From: Hippasteria phrygiana
Lineage: Eukaryota > Echinodermata > Asteroidea > Valvatida > Goniasteridae
Assembly: GCA_037893225.1 (NCBI GenBank)
Contig: JAZGUH010000025.1
Span: 434,001-498,000 of the forward strand
Direction of reading: 5' to 3'
DNA length: 64,000 nucleotides
The notes beneath the pieces were generated by a model. That model was not told the origin of the DNA, did not search any database, and saw nothing but the letters and a program-made list of their open reading frames with translations. Numbering within the stretch: the first letter of the stretch is position 1; every line of letters begins with the position of its first letter. Shown one piece after another: positions 11,046 through 20,919 of the stretch. The position numbers were made by a program, and so were the translations under genes.

Positions 11046-11105
11046 GGGCAAGATACATGTAGCTCAGTTGGTAGAGCACCGGTACGGTAACCCGGAGGTC
11101 GCAGG
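11046..11105 (+). repeat. tRNA-like head of SINE (plus-strand unit, shortened)
   Basis: The same tRNA-like sequence in the other orientation. It has an extra acatgt inside the A-box region (gcaagatacatgtagctcag) and has lost the B-box end: gcaggt joins directly to ttctttgttcactttg. Confidence 0.7.
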
Positions 11106-12293
11106 TTTCTTTGTTCACTTTGAAAAAGTCTCAAATGCTCTTATTTTAATGAGTTTGCAATATACTCTAGGTTAGGTTGTCATGTAACCAACATACATCT
11201 CCACGTACGACACCATCAAATTTGGGAATTTCCCTCATTGGGCTATAACAAGAAATACATCCTCGTCCAATGATTACAAAACAAGTACTCCATAAAAAGC
11301 TTGATTTTTTTAAATATCGATGTATTTCGAACATAGAGAAATCATATTTTGTAAATAGAAATATACCTTTTAAAAATATTTCGAATATATTTTGCAATAC
11401 AATTTTTTCATTAATAAACAACAAACTATTCATTATACATTTGTACGCGGTTTACGTGCGGTGACTGTATCGCCTGCCCCCGTTATGCCAGGGCGATCTG
11501 GACGATCACCCTGGGGCCTGATGCACCGTCTGTAAAGATGGGGCCTCGCGGTGACCGTGTACCGCCCGTACTATGCCACCGTGATCGGGACGATTGTCAC
11601 CGCTGGGCCTGGGGCCTGATGCACCGTCCGTACACGTAAAGATGAGGCCACACAGCGCTACAGGTTCAAAGTTTTGCCGAAGAAAATCTTGATGCGATCT
11701 TGATTGTTTGTGAATGTTTGTGAATGACGATGAGGTAGTAAACAAAACGAGTTTGTGTTCAAATGGACTGCCTTTAAACATTTTTGCCGTCTTTCTCTAA
11801 CGTTAGCACTCTCCTTCAAATCAGCAAATAATGAAAGATTATGCTTCTTTTTTAGATTTACGATCCTCTGCTTTCCTTATTGAGAGATAATCAAATGTGT
11901 TTTGTGAAAGCATCAAGAACAAATTGTACATTTACATACATGTACATGTAATTTTCCCAAAAGTGAGAAAAGGGGAGGGGCCAATTGCAAAAAAGTGAAA
12001 AAATTTTCCCATTTTGTGAAGAGTGTAAAAAAAATTCACACGTTTGGGAAAAAGTTTTTACATTTTGTGAAATGAAAATGAATTCCCCGAGATGAGAAAA
12101 GGGTGAAAAGATTTTCGTATTTTGAGGTTAACTTTCAATTGCAATGTACTGTAATACTGCATTTCAATGTTGGAAAAAAATACAACAATGTACAAGTATG
12201 TCAATACGTGTCGTTGATTATCAAGAAGCTTCTTTTATTACTGGTTTTTGTTTTTATACTACTTATGTTTATCTTTTGGGGGTATTTTGACAG

Positions 12294-12396
12294 CTGAAGT
12301 TCGGGATTTTTACATGCGATTTACTACAGCGAAGTTCACAATGCAAACCACTGAGGGGAGAGACTTGGAACAAATTCAACTTCAAAGATATGGCAA
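12294..12396 (+). CDS. Host gene exon 1 of those seen (partial, product not recognised)
   Basis: The exon follows an acceptor (ggtattttgacag) and ends at a GTAAGT donor. It brings two bases to finish an upstream codon, reads 33 codons (EVRDFYMRFTTAKFTM, then EGRDLEQIQLQRYG) and leaves two bases (aa). These join the first base of the next exon to make Lys. The upstream exon is not seen, because the 11.9-kb element and the window edge lie in between. Length, borders and phase continuity with five later exons support a real host gene. The sequence is mixed charged/helical with no signal peptide or membrane segment, and I do not recognise it. Confidence 0.7.
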
Positions 12397-12916
12397 GTAA
12401 GTTTGTTTTGCGGTGTGTTTGAAATAAGTTAAGTAAAGAATTATACCAGTACCAAATTCTAGATCTTGATCATTGATGATTCTTAACATTTTGGCTTTTC
12501 TTATGTTGAATTTTTTTACTAGATTAGCAATCACGCTATGTCATTCAGGACCATTAAAACCACACTTTGCTGCCAGTTGACCATACATGTAATGAATGAA
12601 TATCTGTGTCATCGCAACAAAATTACATATGCCATGCTACAAGGCAGCAGGAAACAACGGGGAGCTTGAGTGATCGTGTTGTCAGTGTTGTAAATCTGAG
12701 ACAGAGACAGAGACAGAGACGGGGCCGGACCCAGACCCAGACCCAGAGGTTTCAGATTTTTCTTTAGTACTTAAAATGAACTTAAATTTAATTTCAGAAA
12801 ATGCTGCCACAGAAACCCCCTATGAAGGTTAAAAGAAAGGATTACTCGGCTCAGTACAATTTACCGGTGGTTGAAGAAGGCATAAAATGCCAACAATAAT
12901 TTTTCTTTAATTACAG

Positions 12917-13031
12917 GGCAAAAGAGTTGTGTACTTTGCAAGATCCAATATATGACTCTGAGGATTCTGGATTTGGAGTTATGAGATTCCATGCAGGAAG
13001 TGATCTTGACCCTTCTAAATTGCCGTACATT
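12917..13031 (+). CDS. Host gene exon 2
   Basis: Acceptor ttaattacag, donor GTAAGT after 13031. It is in phase with exon 1 and ends in phase 0. It reads AKELCTLQDPIYDSEDSGFG, then MRFHAGSDLDPSKLPYI. The preceding intron is only 520 bases and carries no obvious transposon, unlike the later ones. The segment is acidic with a DSEDSGFG patch that could be a phosphorylation site (inference). No domain is recognised. Confidence 0.75.
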
Positions 13032-13188
13032 GTAAGTAAATTGATCGTCAATATGAATAGTTTTTCACGTGTACATGTACATACCAATGTCTGCCATATA
13101 CAAGATTCAAGGTTCATTGCATTTTGTTCTCATTCAAATGAGGAATTGTTTGGATTAGACCTGCAATCTCTGAATTCCAATTTCTTAA

Positions 13189-13649
13189 CCCCTTGAGTAC
13201 GGTTTTATAGGAGACGTCAGGGTGTCGCCGCGGTTCTGGCAGCCAAGCGAACCGCTACAATGTGTTTGTGCAGTCAAGTGTAACATAAACAATGATCCAA
13301 CAATGGATTGAAACTGCACAAACGGCGGCAAATGGCGTCATCTGGCCTGGTGGCACTTTCTTTTGACGCCATAATGTGACCCACTCTACAAAAATGAGTC
13401 TGATGTGTTAACAAAATATTTTTAAGCTTTAAAGTTGGTCTGAAAGAGCATGAATTAAGCTTCCATTTGATATATGGCACAACTCTGTAGTATAATGCAT
13501 TTTTTTTTTTTTTTTTTTTTGGGTGCAATTTCTTATAGTTATATTAAAAAGTCGGCCATTAAACCACCCTGTACGTGAAAGTGTCATGTGCGACATCCGA
13601 CTCATTTTTGCAGAGTGGGTCACATATGGCATCATCCGTACGCAAGGGG
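13189..13649 (+). mobile_element. piggyBac-like MITE, copy 1 (interrupted)
   Basis: TTAA (13185-13188) precedes CCCCTTGAGTAC, and the far end is GTACGCAAGGGG followed by tttA, a decayed TTAA. The body (ccgctacaatgtgtttgtg; caatggattgaaactgcac) matches copies at 15541-15736 and 35240 onward. A second MITE (13374-13625) sits inside it. TTAA targets with CCCT/CCCC ends are usual for piggyBac-type elements. Confidence 0.75.
13374..13625. mobile_element. MITE nested in the piggyBac-like MITE
   Basis: Inverted ends atgtgacccactctacaaaa and ttttgcagagtgggtcacat enclose about 250 bases, including a run of more than 20 T. Related copies lie at 43402-43846 and 58210-58867. The sequence on either side (gacgccata / atggcatc) joins to give the uninterrupted host MITE. 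Confidence 0.7.
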
Positions 13650-14390
13650 TTTATAAGTGTATGTGGGTCTGTACACAGTAAATGTCAAGCATGTCAATTC
13701 TTTCCAATGCACATCACTTTCCTCTTTACACAATATACTGGAACAATATAACCTATGCAATATTTATGAAGTTATGGAAGGATAATCACATGGACAGACA
13801 CTTATTTTCCTCACCATAATCCAAAGCAAGATGAACAGTTTACCAAATTTCTGTTCCAGTATAATCTGAGCCATCAGTTTTCATATTTAGTCACACTTTG
13901 AAGAAATTCCCGTTTCTTAAGAAATACATTATTTTTATAGCATCCTCCACCCTATTAAATGTATGTCGCATACATGTACATGTAGAGCAGTCAACCACTA
14001 CGGATTTTAGGTATTCGTACGAAAATTTCTGAAAAATACGGAAGAACATGTATGAATTTGGGTTTATACAATATTTTGAAATCTGACCTTAACCCCAACC
14101 CCCTAGGCATTTTTACTAGGAAGCTTCCTCAACCTGTCAAAATCCAACACTGCAGTATACCTATGGCACATTCTTTGGACTTGGACAAATTGGGGCATCA
14201 TAGCTCCATGTAAAGTGATGGTGCCAAGGCCCTGCAGTACTGAACTCATCAAAACTTGACAAAACCTGCTGTTGGAGTTTGCAAGGCTGGGGGTAGTTAT
14301 GGTTAATAATCAGGCCTAAACTTGGAAGTCGGGAGGCATAAAATAAGCTTATTTAAAAGTGAGATGGAGAAATGCACGATTGTGCCGTAG
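13650..14390. other. Intron 2 sequence without recognised features
   Basis: Apart from acatgtacatgta near 13973 nothing is supported. No exon with matching phase was found. Confidence 0.4.
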
Positions 14391-14481
14391 TACATGTACA
14401 TGTGTACATGTACATGTGTACATGTACATGTGTACATGTACATGTGTACATGTACATGTGTACATGTACATGTGTACATGT
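14391..14481 (+). repeat. 14-bp acatgtacatgtgt minisatellite
   Basis: About six and a half units of the self-complementary motif acatgtacatgtgt. Scattered single acatgtacatgt motifs are common all through the window, so this is an expanded version of a genome-wide motif. Confidence 0.85.
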
Positions 14482-14863
14482 AGCTGTATTTAGAGACAAT
14501 TATTTTAATAAAACTTATAATTTTTTTGCGGGAAAAGGTGATATTTTCAACAACAAAATAAATTTTAAAAACCCGACCTGACTTTTGTGACTTTTAGGGT
14601 CGGTCGTGGAGGGCAACACAAATATTTTGTTTTGGGCCTAAAGCAATGAAACTTATAAAATTGGAATATGTGCATTTTATGTATAAAAGCCAAGGGGATT
14701 CCCAGGAAGAGACAGAAAAGTAGCCATCATCATGTTCCAGTACTACATCATCAGTCAACTGTTTGTCTCGATATAACCTCACAGGTTATATTATTCAGTT
14801 TTTAAATGACATTTTTGTACCATAAAGGGTAGGATGAACAGTTAAAATATGTTTGTGATAGAA

Positions 14864-15238
14864 CAAAATTTGTTTATTTCTGATTATTTAAAAAACCTTT
14901 AAATGAACTTGAAGACTTACATGTGTACATGTATATTGGAAAACACCTGATTCTGAGCACCTTTCATTTTTGTTCCAGTGGCAATATTTTGGGTAGAGCT
15001 TGCTAGCTCGTTTACCATCTCAGATTGGTCCTATACTTCTGAGATGGTAAACGAGCTAGCCAGCTCTACCCAAAAAATGGAACAAAACTTAACCCCAACA
15101 AGAGTTAGGGGTTTGTTTTATTAAAAATGAAAGGTGCTCAGAATCAGGTGTTTTCCAATGTACATGTACATGTAATTCTTCAAGTTCATTTAAATACAAA
15201 AATATAAAAAAATCAGAAATAAACACCTTTTGTTCTAT
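14864..15238. repeat. Long palindrome in intron 2
   Basis: Two arms of roughly 170 bases mirror each other around ttggtcctatact (about 15039-15051). Paired blocks are gctagctcgtttaccatctc with its complement, cctgattctgagcacctttc with its complement, and gaacttgaaga with tcttcaagttc. The right arm has an extra stretch of about 40 bases with its own short dyad (aaccccaac...gttaggggt). Transcribed, it would fold just upstream of the acceptor of exon 3. Confidence 0.8.
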
Positions 15239-15283
15239 TTAAAAAGTATATATTACACAGTGCTTTCACTTCTTCTTTTAAAG

Positions 15284-15371
15284 GACTTCATCCAAGATGT
15301 GAGCCCACTGTTTCCATTAATCATTGGTTCTGATGATAGCATCAGTCCACATCTTATTAGAACTGACGAAA
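15284..15371 (+). CDS. Host gene exon 3
   Basis: Acceptor tcttcttttaaag, donor GTAAGT after 15371. It begins in phase 0 and leaves one base. It reads DFIQDVSPLFPLIIGSDDSI, then SPHLIRTDE. It is short and hydrophobic at its start, with nothing recognised. The following intron is 16 kb and consists mostly of transposons. Confidence 0.7.
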
Positions 15372-15540
15372 GTAAGTATGATCTCCATTCAGCACACTGC
15401 AGAGTTTAAGAATTTTCGAAATGTGAAATTACGAATGCATATTTCTACAGTGTGCAGTTTATTTTGGTAACTCCTCCTCCTCCTAATTGAACATGTGACA
15501 TGAACTTACCACATTTTAAATATAGATTGTTGGTCATTAA

Positions 15541-15736
15541 CCCCTTGAGTACAGTCGTATTTACAGGAGGTGCCGCGTCTGCTTTTGCAGCCAAGTGAAA
15601 TGGACACTTGTATGTGCTTGTGCAGTCAAGCGTAACATACACAATCCAACAATGGATTGAAATAGCGGCTATTGGCGTCATCCTCCCTGATGGCACTTTC
15701 TTTTTGCGCCATTTGGCGTCATCCGTACGCAAGGGG
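15541..15736 (+). mobile_element. piggyBac-like MITE, copy 2 (complete, 196 bp)
   Basis: Perfect TTAA on both sides (15537-15540 and 15737-15740). Ends are CCCCTTGAGTAC and GTACGCAAGGGG. The body matches copies 1 and 3 (agtcaagcgtaacatacac; caatggattgaaat; gatggcactttctttt). This intact copy gives the boundaries used for the others. Confidence 0.85.
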
Positions 15737-15740
15737 TTAA

Positions 15741-16303
15741 CAACCTCAGCTCTTATCAGACTTGATGTACATGTAGACTTGGACTCTGAAGCAGAGTTTT
15801 ATGCAAAAGATTTACAAAAATAAATCACGATGACATAATAACCGTGTGTCATTTGACATGAGCACAAATTTGAAATTATTGAAACTTCTTCGATTTTTTT
15901 GGTTCTGTTATGGCTTTGGTAGGACATGTGGATTTGTAAAAAAAAAAAAAAATTGAAAAGATATTTAACAATGTATGAACAGCTTGAAACTTGGCAAATG
16001 CGTAGCACATGTACATATACCCATTACACTAAATATGAAGTAATGCTGTTATGACGTAATTTGTTTTTATTACGAGTTTTGAATAAAAAAAAAAAAAAAT
16101 TATGAAGTCTGCCATTGACATTGTACACATACATGAACATATATTATATTTTGTGACAGAAAGTTTGGTGTCATTAGAACATCTCAGATCTTAAACTTAA
16201 TTAACCCTGACCATGCTAAATCCAATAGTCTACTTCACTCACTTACCCAAATAGCCACTACTCGTGCATATTTATCCAGCTGACAGGCTCCATTCGCGAA
16301 AGG
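15741..16303. other. Intron 3 sequence without recognised features
   Basis: AT-rich with two runs of A (about 15940-15953 and 16086-16099). No exon or element ends are seen. Confidence 0.4.
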
Positions 16304-17713
16304 TTTAATCAACCTTCAGGCGCCCTCTAGGGGCCTACCATCATGCCGTGCGGTGGACCCGCCATCTTAAATGCTTTTTTCTAGCGACGGTTACGTACAG
16401 ACGTGTTTTTGATACACTCTTGTTCTTCGAACGTATCTACGATTTCGCTGTTTCAAAAGGTGTTATAGTTTTAATCAATCTTGTAGAGATTTAGTCTTAT
16501 TGGTTTGGAGTATTTTTGGAGGCTTTCAGACCTCAACGATGCCAGGTAGGCCCCGTGGATTGGTTTCAGTTTTATTAAATAGTATTTTATTTTGTGTTTG
16601 CCTCCTGTGTTTTCTGTACTGTTATTATAGACGGTACCCTTTTCCGGGGAAGGAACAGGTCTCCTTTCCGCGGCTGTTTAGGTTTAACTTGCCTCGAGAC
16701 AGGTGTGTCTCCTGAGTTTTTCGTTTCGATTACTGTCTTAAATTTTGTTGGAGAGAAGTGCGGTTCTATCTCCTTCGCGGGGTATAGCGGCTGTCGGTCG
16801 TTCCCTACCCTGGCCGTCTCGGCTAGCCCAGGGTGCTAGCGAGCTCGAGCAGGACGTGTTATGCATTATATCTAATGGGGCCCCTGTCCGGGAGTAGGAT
16901 TCCCGGCCGTTCAGGGGACTAGGGAAATGTATCGTGGAGAATAGCGGCCGGTGGCCGTTCCCTTCTCCTGGTCGTTTCCCTCTTGCTCGCGGTGAGCCTG
17001 AGGCATAGCTAGACGTATCGCAGGGTATATCGGCCGTCGGTCGCTCCCTGGCCATCTCGACTAGCTCGAGAGGTAGTAAGCTATTCACTCCACTCGTGGG
17101 GCCCCTGTCCCAAGGGCAAGGCCCAGAAGGGGGATGCAAGTCGCTCAAAATCATCGTTGGTCCCTGGACCTCCGACTTCACCCAGCCGGCCGGTGTTGGG
17201 CTCCATCAGGTCTTCTGAGTTTTCCACGCCGTGACCCCTCGGCCTTATAGTGCCAGCTTCGTCCGAGGGTTTATAGTGTACACGGAGCCGGGCCGGGGCT
17301 CCGTCCTCTTTCCAATTCTCGGACAAGAAACGTAAACAGAAGCATCGGGTGTCCTCTTCCGGGGAATTTATGAAGGCTTTTCCTTTGAATTTAATTGAAG
17401 GCTTTTCAATCGATCAGCTCTTCATTATCCACCCTTTCTCAACAACAGTGGCGGCCGGCGGCGGCTCCAGCGGTGCAACCCCCGGCGTCCACTTTTCCTG
17501 ACCCGGATCCCGACTTTGTTCTTTCTACGGTTACCCACGGTTACCAATTGGAATTTACAAGCACCCCTCCTTCTGGACAAATGTCTGGCTCTGGAAGAGG
17601 AGATCTCCTCCCTTTTCATGAAAGGAGCTATGCAGCTCGTTTCTCTGACCGATCAGCTCAACGAGTTCCTTTCTTCCTTCTTTCTAACTCCGAAGAAAGG
17701 GACGGGCGAGTTA
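16304..17713 (+). mobile_element. DIRS-like retroelement copy A: leader plus gag-RT deletion remnant
   Basis: It starts TTTAATCAACC followed by tcaggcgccctctaggggcc, the same start as copy B at 53577. About 1.1 kb of leader contains three imperfect repeats of tatagcggc-gtcggtcg-ttccct (near 16783, 16943 and 17022). Then comes a gag-like start (FQSISSSLSTLSQQQWRPAA, then PDPDPDFVL) that jumps straight into reverse-transcriptase sequence (THGYQLEFTSTP; in another frame DQLNEFLSSFFLTPKKGTGE). In copy C about 1.3 kb separates these two parts, so copy A has an internal deletion. It is cut off at 17713, where similarity to copy C (62655) stops. Confidence 0.75.
17395..17713 (+). pseudogene. gag/RT fusion remnant of DIRS copy A
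   Basis: The gag-like part (QQQWRPAAAPAVQPP, then FPDPDPDF) corresponds to 61070-61150 in copy C, and the RT part (HGYQLEFTS) to 62447 onward. The frame changes inside the RT part, and downstream sequence unrelated to the element follows 17713. Not functional. Confidence 0.65.
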
Positions 17714-18029
17714 GGGGAGTATGTATGGGGGCCCCCCCGTGCACCCCCTCCCCCCCCAGAACTAATTCACACCAACTTTTTCAAATTTGAGAAAAGTCAT
17801 TGGCCAAAAAGGTAAGTGATGAGTATAAGTGAAATGATTTGTAAACATGTTTCAAATTCAAGATTGCGCTCAAAATGACCGCGGTAAATTAAAAGAAATA
17901 CAAAATACATGTATCAGCAATATATTAAAATAACCATGAACACTCACTTGCTGTTGTGAAAGAGAAAATAATACATATACCAATTCTTTAATATCTGGAG
18001 GTATCTCACAAAAAGGCTAAAGTAAAACT

Positions 18030-18900
18030 TTATCTTACAAACCTATTACAAAAAGAATTTTGAAAATTACAATAAAATCGTATGATGACGTCGTCATGAC
18101 GTCACCTCAATTTTCATCTATAACACGAGCTACCCTACCAACATACCAGGCAATCGGACGGCAATCGGACGTACCGTTCTCTAGATATGGGCCCTTGAAA
18201 AATGCACAGATCTGAGGTTGTTTAGTGACCAAAGTGGCTCTTACAAAATTCGTGTACAAAGTCTATGGGATTTGGGATAGAACTAAAAATTCATTGAAAA
18301 TCAGCCGATGACGTCATCATGACGTCACCTCGGATTTTACATGCTAGTAGCACTATCTACTTACCTTCTCATTTTTATGACGATCGGATGACCTACCCTT
18401 ATGTGTTTCAAAAAAGCATATTTTTGATGACGTCATGACGTCACACATTTTTCACATTTATGTGAAAGAATATAGGAGCTAACAAAGCTATTACAAAAAT
18501 AATTTTGAATTTAGCATGTTCTGTTGGTGAGATATGGCTTTAAGAAACTTTGAAGTTCAAAAACTTAAAAACTACTATAAAATCGTATGATGACGTCATC
18601 TTGACGTCGCCTCAATTTTCATCTATAACACGAGCTAGCCTACCAACATACCAAGTTTGAAGGAAATCGGACCTACCGTTCTAGATATGGGCCCTTGAAA
18701 AACGCACCTCTAAGATGACGTCACGTGACACATGATGATGTCATCATGACGTCACTCTTCGACATACAATTTCAGCTTAGGGTCTGTTTGAGGTAAGTTT
18801 GGTTAAGATCTGAGGTTTTTTAAGACTTAAAGTGCCGCCGACAAAATTTGTGTACAAAGTGTATGGGCTTTTGGTCAGAACTAAAAGAAGGAAGAAAAAA
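18030..18900 (+). repeat. Repeat block rich in TGACGTCA palindromes
   Basis: Two diverged units about 510 bases apart share aaaatcgtatgatgacgtc, ttttcatctataacacgagc, cctaccaacatacca, tagatatgggcccttgaaaa and gtgtacaaagt-tatggg. The block holds about eight exact TGACGTCA octamers, several paired as gatgacgtcatcatgacgtc (18304, 18428, 18590, 18712 and 18737 regions). TGACGTCA is the full CREB/ATF site; whether it acts as one here is unknown. Confidence 0.75.
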
Positions 18901-19231
18901 AAAATCTGAACAAAAACATGGCCTTTTCCGACCGACTGTCGGAAAAGCCAAAATTAAAAATTGTAAAACTTCAAAAATTACAAAATAAGAAATCCAAATA
19001 CAAATAGGTGTACATTAATAGGTGTACATTAATTTAATTGTCCAAAACGGGCTGATAAAAAAACCGGACATTCACAGAACATCAATCAATGCAAACAGCG
19101 AGACGACTACAACAGACGGACAAATGAACGGACTAACAGTAGACAAACACATTCTGGTAGATAAAGACAAAAACAAATATCAAAACAGACAATTAAGCAT
19201 GAGACATACGAATGGACAGGCAGATGGACAG

Positions 19232-20907
19232 TAGGGTCGTAACAATTCACCGATGCATCGATAATCGCGATTCTGAAATGCCACGATACGGCATCGCGAT
19301 ACAAAAATGTGCATCGCGATACCTGCAGCTAGTAACCTTAAGTTGAAAATAACGTTAATATTATTATTAATGTGAAATAAATAGGCATAGCTGTCAATTT
19401 TTTCATGTTGTTCTTGCAAACAATTTTTTGGAGTGTTGGACGGGTAACAAACCGAATGCCATTGGCACTAACTCGCCGCACGTACCTTGCATGTAATAGT
19501 GGCGGCGCGGCCCGGCCTGGCCCTGTCGATCAGACTTTTTTCACGGTATATTTTAATCGTTCAATGCACACGTTGCGTCGGCCTCCTCGTTCATGCAGTT
19601 TAGCTGAAACCAGGGGCTATTCATATCATAGAGCCGCGGGGGCTGCCAATAAACCTTTCAAAATTCTCAAAGCATCATAGAAACACCATCAGCCCTTACT
19701 GGCAAAAGAAGAGCAAGGACATTACATTGAACAACGGACGTGATTGATCACATTAGTCACATGTTGGTTGTCATGGTTGCAATTCTCCTGTTCTGATTGG
19801 CTGATAGTAGCTGTTCTTATTCCAGACGATTGCAATCATGAGTAACTAGTACCCTGAGAGGGATTCCCCAATTATTTCCTTTATTTTTATTGCGATTAAA
19901 AATTGATTTTTCTGCTGATTATTTTCCTTCTGTTCCATGCAAAGATATGTGAAGTTTTGGCTGGTAACCTGATTTTACGAAGCAAGGTTTTCAAGCCGTA
20001 TCCAAGTAATTCGGACACGGCCAGTGTCGCGATGTTTCACAGCAGTGTGCACGCGCTTGGTCATGGCACATGCATTATTCAACGTATTCACTATTCAGCC
20101 AATAAAAACTGTAGCTAGGCGTGTCATTTACTGCACGATGAATGACATCATTGATGTTCAGATCTAATATGGAGTTTAAGGGCGCGGTTACTAGATGATT
20201 GACATGCGCAATGCAGCGATCGGCCACAAAGGGACAGACCAGTTTCTTAATAAATTCAAATTTATGCACGCATGTGCATAAATGGGCCCTGTAGGCAAAA
20301 AGCGAAATCGGCCCATTGATAATGTACAGGGGCCCAAAAAGTTTTGTCATTTTCTCTCGATCTCTTCAAGATTTGTCCCATTTGGCTTTGGAAAAGTTCC
20401 TGAAATCATCATAGGTATTACTTTCTGGTCTAAGTGGTTTTTTGTGGTACAAAATAAAAACCTTTAAAAATGTGTTCGTCCCGTGCGCACGAGGCCAAAG
20501 GAATTAAGCAGGGCTCCTTTCCACAAGAGTGCCAACAACTAACCGTGTGCTTCAGGGTACATCCACGTTGCACTTTTTGCCGCTGACTATCGCAGTGTGA
20601 TTTTCGCGTGGGTCAGCCTGGGCTTAACGCAAAATCTCCTGCCAACCTGACCGTCTGTGCACGGTGAAATAATTTTGTCCGGCGTGGATGGCTGAAGCAC
20701 ATCTTATACTGATGGTATTTCTGGCCTGGCTCGCTGCCAGCTTCTTGTCCTCATCACATATGAGCTTATACCAACTAAATTGTGTTTTTATTTTGTCTTA
20801 CTGGGTTTTGTTTTGTTTTACAATACGTATCGTGATACATACCGTATCGCGACCTAAGTATCGCGATACGTATCGTATCGTGACAAAGTGGTATCGTTAC
20901 ACCCTTA
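19232..20907. mobile_element. hAT-type element with perfect 8-bp target duplication
   Basis: atggacag stands on both sides (19224-19231 and 20908-20915). Ends are TAGGGTCGTAACAATTC and the complement-like GTATCGTTACACCCTTA. Just inside each end lie cgatacg/tatcgcgat-rich arrays (19245-19325 and 20825-20895). The 1.7-kb body contains no transposase that I can recognise, so it is non-autonomous. A fragment of the same subterminal array (gatgcatcgataatcgcgat) recurs near 60113. Confidence 0.85.
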
Positions 20908-20919
20908 ATGGACAGACAT

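Larger units (their letters stand above)
10641..11126. mobile_element. Head-to-head SINE dimer with 10-bp target duplication
   Basis: The insertion interrupts the right arm between two copies of agtctcaaat (10631-10640 and 11127-11136). The uninterrupted sequence exists in the left arm near 1480-1500. Two tRNA-like SINE units face each other. Both contain the segments gggagaccgccaacatagg, ggtgggcgctagtcagaagt and ataaacccagaatgccgtat in opposite directions around a unique centre (10870-10960). Confidence 0.85.
222..12151 (-). mobile_element. 11.9-kb DNA transposon-like unit with kilobase-long inverted arms
   Basis: The unit begins CAGTACATTGCAATTGAAAG at 222 and ends with the reverse complement at 12151. 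TA lies directly outside both ends (220-221 and 12152-12153), which fits a TA target duplication. The left arm (222-1752) matches the right arm (10255-12151) in inverted order, block by block: subterminal gtgaaaa runs, a GC-rich block (1000-1180 against 11470-11640), an AT-rich block and a cggtag/ccacggac block. Between the arms lies a minus-strand multi-exon transposase-like gene (3342-9600). The right arm was later enlarged by a 16-bp repeat expansion and a SINE dimer. An alternative reading is two separate copies in opposite orientation, because a third related terminus ends at 2654. TA plus CAGT ends recall Tc1/mariner-type targets, but arms this long and a spliced gene are not typical of that group, so I assign no superfamily. 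Confidence 0.6.
10255..12151 (-). repeat. Right inverted arm of the large element
   Basis: Inverted match to 222-1752, lengthened by two later events: an eight-fold expansion of a 16-bp unit (10460-10595) and a SINE-dimer insertion with 10-bp duplications (10631-11136). Outside these, block order is the same as in the left arm down to the terminal CAATGTACTG at 12151 and the flanking TA. Confidence 0.8.

Noticed and set aside
14391..14481. Regulatory site cluster (tacatgta palindromes)
   Set aside because: The motif is scattered everywhere in the window; this is simple repeat expansion.
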